This document shows positions 1-10,079 of a DNA stretch of 64,000 nt, piece after piece. The stretch comes from Sipunculus nudus. Lineage: Eukaryota > Annelida > Sipuncula > Golfingiida > Sipunculidae. A program made the position numbers and the translations under genes. Each line of letters starts with the position of its first letter. The first letter of the stretch is position 1. The notes under the pieces were generated by a model that searched no databases, was not told the DNA's origin, and was given only the letters and a program-made list of their open reading frames with translations. Location of the stretch: NCBI GenBank assembly GCA_026874595.1, contig CM049306.1, forward strand, positions 21,507,019 through 21,571,018, read 5' to 3'.

Positions 1-1650
1 GGGTTCTTGTAGATTTCCATCCTGCAGAATGCTCTTTATTTTACCACAATGAATCAATTAGATTAAATTAGTTCGTATACATATAGTTGTTTCTTACAAA
101 CAACAATATATATATACACAAAGACTTTTATCTGTTTTTAAATGAGATTAATACTCTAGTCATTCTGATATATTTTGTACATGTATCTGTTTGTTTAATC
201 CTTGTTTATTTTCTTGTTTATACTGAAGAAGCCGCCCTCTATAGCTTTATAATGCTACTAATTCGATCCAGCTGAAATAAATATGCTTTCTATGAAAATT
301 AAAGTACAATCATATGTTTCCCTAATACTAATGAATAAAGACAGTATCGTCCGCCTTATTTCAGAATAGTGAAGCAAGTTTTAAATGAAAATATCATTTG
401 GTAGTCCAGGTAAACTCTATAAAAGATTTGGATTGCTCGTTCTTGCTCTGATCATAATTTCATTAAAGCCCGTCCATAACTTTTTATACAGACGAATCAT
501 CAAATGCCGATAAATGAATAATAAATGTTGCATGGCGGAGGTATAATTAACTTACTAAATAAAGGCTTCTGTAGAGCAAGTAGTAAGAATGGGGAATTCA
601 GAGCAAACGAATGAAATGATCTTGGCTTTGATTTTTTATATCAACCAGTTTATAAATAAGATATGGATATGTCAATGATCTCTTTTCAAGGTAATGTATA
701 GAGATAAACACGGGAATTGAGCACAAGTGTCCAACGACGTAAACATGTTTCCTTATTTATTCTAAAATAAAAGATCAGTCATAAAATGAAGACACAGATA
801 CATACAAACTTTCAAATGCATTATACAACATTGAGAAAGGCAAATGAATAACTCATTATCGGACATTTTTCTCGAACTTCTCTGTTGAATTTTAGATATT
901 ACTCACCAGCGTTCAATTTGTAATGAATGATTGGTAACTTAAATTACTTGTCCATGTGTGCAGATGCTTTTTTTAACTATAACTTACTTTTATACGTTCA
1001 ATTGTACGATCACTTTCATGTATACGTCTTGACGTATTATAACATGCATTTTCCCGTTTAAATTATCGTATTTATCTGGTAATTTATATATACATTTGAC
1101 TTGTTATCGATAATAAATCATTCATGAAACGATGCTGTTGGTATTAAATATTGTCAGTTTACTAGTTTCTTGTACCGATTTGACATTTGTATCTTTTAAA
1201 CGGCGGTAAGGACAAATGATTTCAAAACCGATTCGGAATATATCAAGCCAAAATCCGAATCCACAATTTATGTTATGTATGACGAGGCAATATTTTTCCT
1301 CTGCCCGTAATAAAAATCAAAGACCATGAAAGTATATTCACAAACTATTTATTATTTTTTTAATGAACCATAATATATTTACGTTTATTTGAAAAGATTA
1401 ATGGATAATAATCTAGGATAAAACGAGGTAAGAAGGACTCGTTTCAAAATTAAATGCTTAATCATTCATGTTCACAAGCAAGATGTCAACACCTAAAGCT
1501 GGAACATTGCTTAAGAAATGCTTGAGAAAATTCACGGTAAAGAAATCATGTAGATTTAAAGTTCTAAAGTTCCAATGTAAAATGCCCAACTAATTATTTT
1601 TTTAAATACAAAAAAGATAATCATAGTACAGATACACGCGTTTCTCCTAA
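1..1650. other. AT-rich non-coding stretch
   Basis: No gene, RNA or repeat could be supported here. The sequence is AT-rich with stop codons in all frames. The only open frame of note (87-275, 62 codons) is short, of low complexity and has no splice or motif support. Confidence 0.6.
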
Positions 1651-1764
1651 CGACTCATTGGGCTTCATGGTTTTTTTGAAAGAGTGATAATTGTTTGACG
1701 GCAACTGAAAATAATGAAAAAATTAATATTATCTGATAAAAATGGTAACAATGCCTCGAGCTTC

Positions 1765-1822
1765 GGGAGGAGGGGGGGGGGGCTTCAGCCCCCAAAGCTC
1801 TCCCTTTGGATCCGCCGCTGGA
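1765..1822 (-). repeat. Solitary hAT-like repeat end with poly-G tract
   Basis: Read on the minus strand, 1807-1820 is CAGCGGCGGATCCA, close to the CAGTGGCGGATCCA terminus of the element at 51992-52214. It is followed by a purine-rich segment and a G/C homopolymer with a small GGGCTTCAGCCC hairpin. The second terminus was not found, so this is a truncated or decayed copy. The hAT assignment is an inference from the terminus style. Confidence 0.35.
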
Positions 1823-2105
1823 CTGTAGGCACGTTAAAGACGTCTTATTAGTATGAATGTATCCAATGCTTAGCCTTGTGCCAAGAGGGCTATTATAATG
1901 ATTATGCAATTAGACAGTAATACACCTCACCTTTGTTCATCTGTTTGATCCTTAATCGTTGATAGTTGAAGTATAAATATTTGATAATTAACAATTATTC
2001 TTGCTAGATTATAGTTACAAGTTAACAATAAACAAAACCCTGAAAGTTTAAATAGGAATATACCTCAACTGGGAAAATCGATGAAGTGCCCATGAAGCTT
2101 AGGAA

Positions 2106-2210
2106 AAGTGCCCACTTTACAGAATATATATAGAGGTGCCCACATTAGCTAAAAAAAGAAAAAAATGGACTGCCTAAAAGTGCCCACTTTATAGAGGTGT
2201 CCACATTTAG
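2106..2210. repeat. Short imperfect local duplication
   Basis: Two neighbouring copies of a ~35-45 bp segment (2106-2150 and 2178-2210) share AGTGCCCACTTTA and TAGAGGTG.CCACATT. A shorter related word (gtgccca) lies just upstream. It appears to be a simple local duplication of unknown origin. Confidence 0.6.
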
Positions 2211-3653
2211 TTTCGACTGAATGCTGATGATTGTAACCAGACTCATTAATACATGTTTCTGACAGAAACCAGAAATTGTCATGCACAAATTATATATCAC
2301 TCTAACCCATGCTCACACTTCAATGTTTAAGCTCGCTCGATCACATGAAAATATGATCAATTTTATCGATTATAAATATACAAACCAATCATCAGTATAT
2401 TTAATTAATCGGTAATATACTACTTTTACAATACGGGAGATAATCTGTATTTTAAAAGACGGTAGTCACACGAGAGCTTTGTCACGCATCGCCTCGTGGC
2501 CACACCTCGGATATGCATCGGTTTTAGTCTTGGATTGCAGGATTAATGCAAAGTTTGTCCTAAGGGGGTAATTTTTTTTCATATTTTCACCTAAATCATG
2601 ATATATTTCACGTAAAAGTTTCGAAGGACAATTGCAGCGCCACCTGACGCATACTATGATTGTGTTTATTGAGGCAGAGAGTAGATTGTTACACTGATTC
2701 AGGGGCTGAGTCCCTCTCATATAGAGTCCGACTACACAAAATGTTCAGTTCTTCTGCGAGCATCAGCAAACATAATTATATTATATTGATAAAACATTCG
2801 GTATGTAGGGTTTGAAAAAACATTTGTTTTATCTGCTGCTTGTTAATTTACCAAATATCTTTGTGCACGTTAATTCTAGGTATTTCTATGGCCTCTGGAA
2901 CAGTGTTCACCTATCTCCGTTATATAGTAGGACCGACTGTCGTATTTAGGATGAAACTAAACAGGTTTTCCAGTGCAAATAATGAACGGGTAAGATAAGC
3001 TAGTATTTGTTTATGATGAGTTAACTCGAGGTAACGCTGAATATACACTAATAGTTCATTTCAGGTCCCTGGACGCACCTGTATGAACTCAGCAAAGGTC
3101 ACGATGATTAATGTTTAGTTTATCTGAGAAGACTATCCGCTTAAATGTTATACATTAATTGAAACAACCGACAATCTTAATTGACCAGCTTTTAGGGTTA
3201 ACTCAAAGGGTTATAGTTAGCAATAACTGCTGCAGCGTTCATGATAACAGAATGAAATAATTGGACCTGTCATCAAATTATCTCTTGTTCACGAAAGTTG
3301 AACATAAAATATTATTAAAATAGACATCTCTTTGTATATACAAATGGTTTTCCTACATCGTTCCATGTTTTCTGTGAACAATTTAACAATCTCCTATCAT
3401 TATCGTTTCCATTTTTTGGCAAGGTGGGGGGGGGGATTGTCAGTGTAATCATCCCCCACTATTCAGAGAATAATATTGATATATTTCAAATTAAAAATAT
3501 TAATAAATAGAATTATTGTCATTGGTTTCGTTTGTGAGTTTACTGTGAAATATTATATCTTAAAGAGGTTTTGAATAAACTTATATACTGGAAACATAAT
3601 ACTTTTTTCTAAAACCTTATACTTAATTACAATATATTTGAAATGTGATTTAG
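2211..3653. other. Non-coding stretch with a poly-G hairpin
   Basis: No gene recognised. An 84-codon open frame on the minus strand (2466-2720) has no motif I know. At 3424-3464 a G-run and a C-run are separated by a short spacer (GTGGGGG ... CCCCCAC) and could pair as a hairpin. The rest is AT-rich. Confidence 0.45.

Positions 3654-3711
<58 letters not shown>
3654..3711. repeat. (TA)n microsatellite
   Basis: Nearly pure TA dinucleotide tract with one interruption. It lies about 70 bp left of the foldback element, whose right side also abuts a TA tract. Confidence 0.95.
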
Positions 3712-3715
<4 letters not shown>

Positions 3716-3782
3716 TGTTCTTTCGAGGCTGTTGGCAATGCACTGAAGGCAAAGTGCTCTATGGTATAACCAGAGCGTATCA

Positions 3783-4101
3783 ATATATATCATGTGTAAG
3801 GAATCAAACGATTGTGAGCATCGTGTTTACTAATCAGTTTCGTACCGTTGTATGGCACTCTTCAGAACGATATGAATGAAGGGGTTGTACATTGAACAAC
3901 AAATTCCTGTTACGTAAACTTAGCACAAAGAGTAATCCAGATTAGGCACGTTGTACAAATCCACATTGTAATAACCACAAACACGCTCCAGTGAACAACC
4001 AGTGTACAACCCCTTCATTCATATCGTTCTGAAGAGTGCCGTACAACGGTACGAAACTGATTAGTAAACACGATGCTCACAATCGTTTGATTCCTTACAC
4101 A

Positions 4102-4111
<10 letters not shown>
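3783..4111. mobile_element. Foldback (long inverted repeat) element
   Basis: Arms of about 109 bp (3783-3891 and ~4004-4111) are near-perfect reverse complements. They run from CATGTGTAAGGAATC at the outer ends to GAAGGGGTTGTACA at the inner ends, around a loop of ~112 bp. The visible difference between the arms is about one base (tatggcac versus tacggcac on the same strand), so the structure is young or maintained. There is no coding capacity. The right outer end passes directly into a (TA)n tract and another TA tract lies to the left, so a target duplication cannot be read. It is best described as a foldback or MITE-like non-autonomous element of unknown superfamily. Confidence 0.8.
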
Positions 4112-4157
<46 letters not shown>

Positions 4158-4262
4158 GCATATATTTAAAATGTGTCATACAGACGATATAAATATATAT
4201 ATATATATGTGTGTATGTGTGTGTGTCTGCAAGTCACAACCCCCCCCCCCCCCCCACCCCCC
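4104..4262. repeat. (TA)n, (TG)n and poly-C tracts
   Basis: A TA tract (4104-4151), a short gap, a second TA/TG tract (4192-4227) and a C-rich run (4240-4262). The 62-codon frame crossing them (4156-4344) is repeat-derived and not a gene. Confidence 0.9.
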
Positions 4263-5159
4263 GCACCCTGGAAGAAAAATTGACGCTACTGCTTGTGTTG
4301 TCATCTTACTCCGAAAATGTCTCGTCATATCATTCCAGATGTGAAATTAGCTGCCAGACTTATAGAAAAACTGTTAATTAAGAAAGAAATGAACCGTCAA
4401 GGGCTTGAGTTATTAAGCTGAATATAATCAACATTTCTTATTCATTATTTAATTAAAATTAATTTTCTCCTTGGTCAGATGCATTACTTAAACACAGCAA
4501 TTCTTGCATGGATTAGTGTTTGTTTTCACTGCCAGATCAAAATTTTCCTCTCTCATCTCTCATTTATTTCACTGAATACAAAAGGATTAACTGATATTTT
4601 GGGAAATATTAGATACTGCTTGAGGCACATTATTGTACTTGTAAACTTGTTGAACAGATATTGTAAATTATTACGTTATATTTATATAAAATTCATAATG
4701 GCATTTCAAAAATTCATCGTTTTCTTATTTCCGATGTCGCGGAAATATTGACTTCGAGGTTGACACTTAAAGATGCTGTAAAGAAAATGTAGTTTTAGCT
4801 AAATTGTAGCTAATGCTCAGGGGAACTACCGAATGAAGTTAAATAAGAGCTCTTGTATACATCTGTATATGATGCACTTAATTTTTATGTGAAATATTAT
4901 TAATTATGGGGAGGGGGAGAGATTTTAAGTATCACTATATTCCTGAGTATCCCTAGTCTTGATCCTGTCCATCCTATCACATCCAGTGTACAATTTCATA
5001 AACAATATCCAGTGTTCTGAGGCGAATGACACTGTAGTTTCATCATTTAACAAGAATCAGCATCCCAATGGATACATGTCTCCGCCACATGGGGGTCCCT
5101 CTGGTGTGATGCTCCCTAACCGATGTGTGCACCCACTTACCTCAGAACTCAGAGCACAC
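4263..5159. other. Non-coding stretch
   Basis: No supported gene. The 90-codon frame at 4479-4751 is AT-rich and motif-free. A 117-codon frame (4959-5312) runs into CA-rich repeat DNA. On the minus strand a consensus-like donor GAG|GTAAGTGG (about 5136-5147) is visible, but no matching exon could be defined. Confidence 0.4.
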
Positions 5160-5276
5160 ACAAACGCACCCACACGATCCAACCCTCACAAGCACACCAT
5201 CACACACCATCACTCACACACCATCAAACACACACACGGGAGTAAAGGCATATCCTCCTGGAGGAGGCAATTAATA
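5160..5276 (-). repeat. CA-rich tract with partial family C repeat
   Basis: A CACA-rich stretch leads into 5238-5276, which on the minus strand resembles the start of the family C repeat seen at 62203 and (inverted) near 8526: an AATTG word, then a CCTCC/GGAGGATAT-type hairpin, then a GT-rich run. Only the beginning is recognisable. Confidence 0.4.
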
Positions 5277-5584
5277 CCCGCAAGTCAAATGATGTCATAC
5301 CTGGGTTCCTAGCAAAACTAAGGCACATTGATTGAATATAATTGGCTAATTTTTTACTTTAGTGGATAAAGTCCTCAGCAATATCTGTCAACATTAATTT
5401 TTCCTGCTATAATTTATCTGACGAGAAATTATAAAACAATCAAGACAACCTCTTCATCCCTTTTACAATTAATTAATAGGACAACTGAGAATTGTGTGAT
5501 TATTACATGAAACCATAGAAATGCTCTCTGGAGCAAATAGGCAAATTCAATTTTAATTTTCATTAAACATTTTTTTTTGCATAA

Positions 5585-5936
5585 GGGTGCTTTTCCATGT
5601 GCGCGGCAGAAACTGCCGCACGTCAAACGCATGCGTTTGCCGCGCAGCCAGTCCTTTTCCATGTGAGCGTTTGCCGCGCGGCTGCCGCGCGGCAAAAAAT
5701 GCCTTCCTGTCACATATGAAAGGAACAAAACATACGAATAAGGAGAAACCCCACATGTGACATCATTTAAGCGGAATTCCCCTGCGTTTGCTGCGCGGCA
5801 AACGCAGAAATCCAGCACTGCTGGATTCCAAAACTGACGCGTGCGTTTGCCGCGCGGCAATCGCATACATGGAAATAGTACATGACTTTTTAACTGGTTG
5901 CAAACGCTTGCAAAACGCGTACATGGAAAAGCACCC
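5585..5936. mobile_element. Harbinger-type MITE with GC-rich palindromic core
   Basis: A 16-bp perfect terminal inverted repeat, GGGTGCTTTTCCATGT (5585-5600) and ACATGGAAAAGCACCC (5921-5936), bounds a 352-bp element. It is flanked on both sides by TAA (5582-5584 and 5937-5939). A 3-bp TWA duplication is typical of PIF/Harbinger elements. The core is far richer in GC than its surroundings and repeats the word GTTTGCCGCGCGGC in both orientations. An inner copy of the terminus (CTTTTCCATGTGAGCG, ~5652) hints at a nested or duplicated end. There is no transposase: the 145-codon and 67-codon minus-strand frames here are by-products of CpG-rich repeats. It is presumably mobilised in trans. A Harbinger transposase remnant exists at 53.7-54.4 kb, but I cannot link the two. 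Confidence 0.8.
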
Positions 5937-5939
5937 TAA

Positions 5940-7030
5940 CTAATTTTCAGTCTAAAATGAAAGGTAATTATCTGAGATGAAAGCAAAACTCCAGGAGGTC
6001 GATTTCACATTTGTCATATTCATTCTGCTTATTATAGAATAAAAGCTTTCGTTAATTTATCTCCCGATTCGTTCTCAATCACAAGTCAATTCTAGTCTTA
6101 GTATTTAAATCCTCATTAAAAATACTGGTTTTATTTAAAACTATAAAAATTGCCCGACATAATACCTACCCGCCGCCAGGTTTATCCACAGATAGTAAAT
6201 ATAAGTTAAAGCCCAAAAACACCATCCCCCCATCTCACAAAGGTTATTGATTATTTGAACAGAACTTAATATGTTGATCTAGATTACATGTAATATTTAA
6301 TGGACTGTTTCTTTGGGTATCACCAGAAGCGTCCACCCATTGAATTGCGTTCTCAAATTTTGAGTACTTTTGCTAACCGTCCGACCCTTTTCACGCACCA
6401 TGTAAGAAGGCTAGGCTTAATCAGCTAAATAATTCGTTTTGGTATTGTCATTTCATATTCTTCATTAGTTGACGCAGTAATATTAAAATAAATAAAAAAT
6501 AGACCCCTTCTTTATATGCTTAAACACAAAAGCGTTTGTTGCGGCTGGAGGAGACGAGGTACATTGAACAGGGTATTGTATCAAAACTACACAAATCAGT
6601 TCTTACATGGCCTATCCATCTAGTGAAACGCGCTAAAGGTTGAATGTGCTGTTATTGTTGAAACGATGAATTATTACCTAACCAAGCCAGTACACTTAAA
6701 GAACAATTGAAGCTTAACAAATAAACGTTATATACTTGTAAAACATCTAGTTTAAACAAAGCTGAGCAGGCAAATCCCGCTGCATGTAAATTACCGTTTT
6801 TACGTTTACTGCACTTAAATGCCTTGATATTATTTTACTTTTGTATGTTTCCATAATGTTAAGCTTATTCCTAACACCTTACCAAGGATCACTGTCTATA
6901 ATAAAGTATACGTTGCCAACAGAAGAACATCTTCATTACTCGTGAATACCAACTCTTCAGTGACAATTTAGGATTTTAGACGAGGCATTTTGATTTTTCG
7001 TTATTACCTGATTGTAAAGCTTTTTCGCAG
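5940..7030. other. Non-coding stretch, possible intron end
   Basis: AT-rich with no supported gene. Its last bases form a credible intron 3' end (CTTTTTCGCAG at 7020-7030) preceding the candidate exon. Confidence 0.4.
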
Positions 7031-7283
7031 CCCCGAGTACGGTTATACCGAGCTTCAGTCGGTAACATCCGAGATAGTATGTTACGAAATTGGACACGCC
7101 ATCTGCTCATACACGGACCTTCTAATGACTCTTACTAGGTTATATAAGCAGGCTGGGATCGCGCCTGACACCGCTAATAGTATGGACATTAAGGACATGA
7201 AGAGACAGACCCAAGAAGAGGCGATTACTGTGACAAGGAGTGGACAAGGCTGGTTATTGTCAAGTCTCACGCACTACAGTTAG
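7031..7283 (+). CDS. Candidate terminal coding exon, unknown protein
   Basis: No protein family is recognised. After a strong acceptor (pyrimidine-rich GCTTTTTCGCAG| ending at 7030) an open frame of about 83 codons, starting in the peptide PEYGYTELQS, runs to a TAG at 7281-7283. Composition and codon use look more coding-like than the surroundings, with varied residues, balanced third positions and little low complexity. The middle has a mildly hydrophobic stretch (CYEIGHAICSYTDLLMTL). The C-terminal third is charged (MDIKDMKRQTQEEA). An AATAAA lies ~300 bp after the stop. No partner exon upstream could be identified, and the frame has no convincing ATG of its own because the nominal one sits before the acceptor. 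It could equally be a pseudogene fragment or a chance frame. Confidence 0.3.
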
Positions 7284-7583
7284 ATGCCTGGAAACATTTG
7301 TGTTTTATCCTCACCGCTACCAAGAATGGAAAATTGCCAGTGTTAAGAATCAGTTTATTAATCAGTTTCGATGTTTTTGAGACAAATGCAAAAAATGGTC
7401 GATTGTTGCTTGTACTTGTTTAAGCTAATGCTTTAACAAATATGAAGGTCAAATCGCCATTGCGGCAGCATTAACACATTTTCATGCACATTTCACACAC
7501 TTGATGGACATCAGCAAACAACAAATCGTTGTGAGTCTGTAAAGACTCTGGCTCTTATGGTACTGAGACCTGCGAACATATTC

Positions 7584-7589
7584 AATAAA
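7584..7589 (+). promoter_or_regulatory. Possible polyadenylation signal
   Basis: AATAAA about 300 bp after the stop of the candidate exon at 7031-7283. In AT-rich DNA this hexamer is frequent by chance, so it is only weak support. Confidence 0.2.
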
Positions 7590-7645
7590 GAGACATTATC
7601 AGGCGCAGTGTTATGCCTATCCTTTCCAACTTTCAGTGAAGTTTT

Positions 7646-8085
7646 GCTTTATAAAAAAAGTTTCTAAGCAAAACCATCCCAGCGCACAGTCTCATTACCT
7701 CAAACACTGCTGTCCAAAAACTTTTGTAAACAGTCCATGTGTGTCTGTTTACCATAACAATGCCGCGTGACTGGAGGTCCGATTGTAAGCCGCAAGACGC
7801 GGTGTCTCAGCTAGCGGGAACATATATAACATTTTTTGGACTAAGTCAGTCAGGGCATTTCCTGATTGAAACGTGTTGTGGCTCTGCGATGCACACGGCC
7901 CCGCGCGGTGTTTATGTGGACACCGGAGAACGCGCCCTCTCCACTGTTTTTAACACACGTCTATAAGGAGTAAGCAAACGGTTTCAAGGCAATATTTTGG
8001 CAGGTACAGATTTATTTTAAAGGGAAGAAGCTATTTTTCATGTTAATTCGACATGGTTTATAGGTGATTGGGTCCATTTAAGAAT
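7646..8085 (+). repeat. Interspersed repeat, family B, copy 1
   Basis: Alignable along its length with 33688-34240. Shared landmarks in the same order are GCTTTATA.AAAAGTTTC, GCAAAACCA.CCCAGC, CCA.GTGTGTCTGTTT, GCGTGAC, AGGTCCGATT, TGTTTATGT.GAC, TCCACTG, ATATTTTGGCAGG and TTTTTCATGTT. The second copy is ~110 bp longer in the middle. No coding capacity is convincing. The TATA-like start could mean a promoter-bearing element such as an LTR or 5' end, but no termini or target duplication were found. A short match (GTGTGTCTGTTTACCA) also occurs near 29145. Confidence 0.65.
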
Positions 8086-8227
8086 GTTGGTCCGGATATC
8101 CCCTCTGTGTGACCAGCCTAATGTTTCTGACAAACCTGACAGGTGCTTCGCCAATGCATACGCATTCGTTAATGTCCGATCGTAAATACTACAAAAGTAC
8201 TCGACCGTAAAAAATCATATGTATAAG

Positions 8228-8526
8228 TAGAAATTTGCATTCTAGGGATTGCAAGCCTTTACCGTACATGTGGCTTTCCCCATCATCGGACGCCCCAAAA
8301 ACGTGTTTGCATTCACGTATTCGGTCCATATTCCCAGGTTTTTTTTTGCATAAGGAACTATTCATTTGTGAATACCTTGATGAATTTCCTGAATGGGGAT
8401 CAGGAAAAATGTATTTGATTTTTCATCATGTGAATCCGTTCATGATAGTGGGATTTATGTTGTGAACAAACACATACACAAGCACAAACAAAGGGATGAA
8501 CGGATATCCTCCTTGCGGAGACAATT
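8228..8526 (-). repeat. Interspersed repeat, family C, copy 1
   Basis: On the minus strand it reads from a GGAGGATAT hairpin through GTTTGTTCACAACAT to AATGCAAATTTC. It matches 11390-11644 and 62203-62547 in order: TTCACAA, GAATATGG.CCGAAT, GCAAACACGTTTTTTGG and a terminal GAATGCA.ATTTCT. Copies are diverged by substitutions and small indels, so they are old. There is no coding capacity, and I cannot assign a class. Confidence 0.65.
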
Positions 8527-9254
8527 GATCTGCACAACATTGAAAGTTGCCATGTTTTACAAACACTTTTGTCCCTATATGATGTTGACGTAATCACACA
8601 AGTTCCCCGAAGTACGGGCTGTTGTGTTAGTTTTGGAAAATGAATGGCTGGGCTTGAAGGTTTGTCCTAATGCCGGACACCTTCAGGTTTGAAGCAAAAG
8701 CATAACATGTCATTTGTTTAATCCGAAGAATGGATTCTAACCATCTCTTTGTCGGACGTAGTCCTTAATATCAGGTGGAAGTCCACGTATTATCAGACGT
8801 TTGATTTGTGTCGTAACATCACGTAACATCGTAACGGGACGTAAAGCAGACGTAAATGTTATAACCCCGACGTATCGTAATATAAGCTATTCAAACACAC
8901 TGATCAAACGTGCGCGCATGTTAATATCGCGTACACATGCAAATCAAGTTTCATCATAAAACGTTCATTATTACTTAAAGATTACTTTCTTGAAACGTAC
9001 TAGCTCTTTACAAATACATGGGTCAACACCTATCACCAATAAATACAAACACTGAGTGGAGTATCTCTTACCTGGTCAGAAAACTTCCTCCAAGGTCCTG
9101 AAGTCTGTACAACCCTGGGATACATACCAGTTACGCCACGCTGAAGTTCCGCATAAAACACATTCGAAAACAGAGAAAAAATATTTAAAATATATTTATT
9201 GGTTTGATCTGGCTGTTACTAACTGCCCCTTTGCAAAGTTCCTGAAAACATTCC
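8527..9254 (+). repeat. Recent tandem duplication, unit 1
   Basis: The 728-bp unit beginning GATCTGCACAACATTG is repeated immediately downstream at 9256 with only a few substitutions (for example ACACACTGAT versus ACACATTGAT, CACCAATAAA versus CACCAGTAAA). The content is mostly AT-rich. On the minus strand it carries a possible 69-nt exon (9072-9140) flanked by a pyrimidine-rich acceptor and a GTAAGA donor. The plus-strand open frames inside (9056-9322) are probably not genes. Confidence 0.9.
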
Positions 9255-9255
9255 T

Positions 9256-10063
9256 GATCTGCACAACATTGAAAGTTGCCATGTTTTACAAACACTTTTG
9301 TCCCTATATGATGTTGACGTAATCACACAAGTTCCCCGAAGTACGGGCTGTTGTGTTAGTTTTGGAAAATGAATGGCTGGGCTTGAAGGTTTGTCCTAAT
9401 GCCGGACACCTTCAGGTTTGAAGCAAAAGCATAACATGTCATTTGTTTAATCCGAAGAATGGATTCTAACCATCTCTTTGTCGGACGTAGTCCTTAATAT
9501 CAGGTGGAAGTCCACGTATTATCAGACGTTTGATTTGTGTCGTAACATCACGTAACATCGTAACGGGACGTAAAGCAGACGTAAATGTTATAACCCCGAC
9601 GTATCGTAATATAAGCTATTCAAACACATTGATCAAACGTGCGCGCATGTTAATATCGCGTACACATGCAAATCAAGTTTCATCATAAAACGTTCATTAT
9701 TACTTCAAACATTCAAACGTGCGCGCATGTTAATATCGCGTACACATGCAAATCAAGTTTCATCATAAAACGTTCATTATTACTTAAAGATTACTTTCTT
9801 GAAACGTACTAGCTCTTTACAAATACATGGGTCAACACCTATCACCAGTAAATACAAACACTGAGTGGAGTATCTCTTACCTGGTCAGAAAACTTCCTCC
9901 AAGGTCCTGAAGTCTGTACAACCCTGGGATACATACCAGTTACGCCACGCTGAAGTTCCGCATAAAACACATTCGAAAACAGAGAAAAAATATTTAAAAT
10001 ATATTTATTGGTTTGATCTGGCTGTTACTAACTGCCCCTTTGCAAAGTTCCTGAAAACATTCC
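9256..10063 (+). repeat. Recent tandem duplication, unit 2
   Basis: Second unit of the duplication, 808 bp. It is 80 bp longer than unit 1 because of an internal repeat: the segment around ATTCAAACGTGCGCGCATG is present twice in succession (about 9630-9710 and 9711-9790). It ends at CTGAAAACATTCC as in unit 1, after which the sequences part. The near identity shows the duplication is young; an assembly artefact is the alternative. Confidence 0.9.
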
Positions 10064-10079
10064 AACTTTCACTTTTTTT

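Noticed and set aside
3553-3783. 76-codon minus-strand ORF rich in Tyr/Ile
   Set aside because: It reads through a (TA)n microsatellite; the composition is an artefact of the repeat.
5429-5866. 145-codon and 67-codon minus-strand ORFs
   Set aside because: They lie largely inside the Harbinger-type MITE; openness comes from CpG-rich repeats, with no domain.
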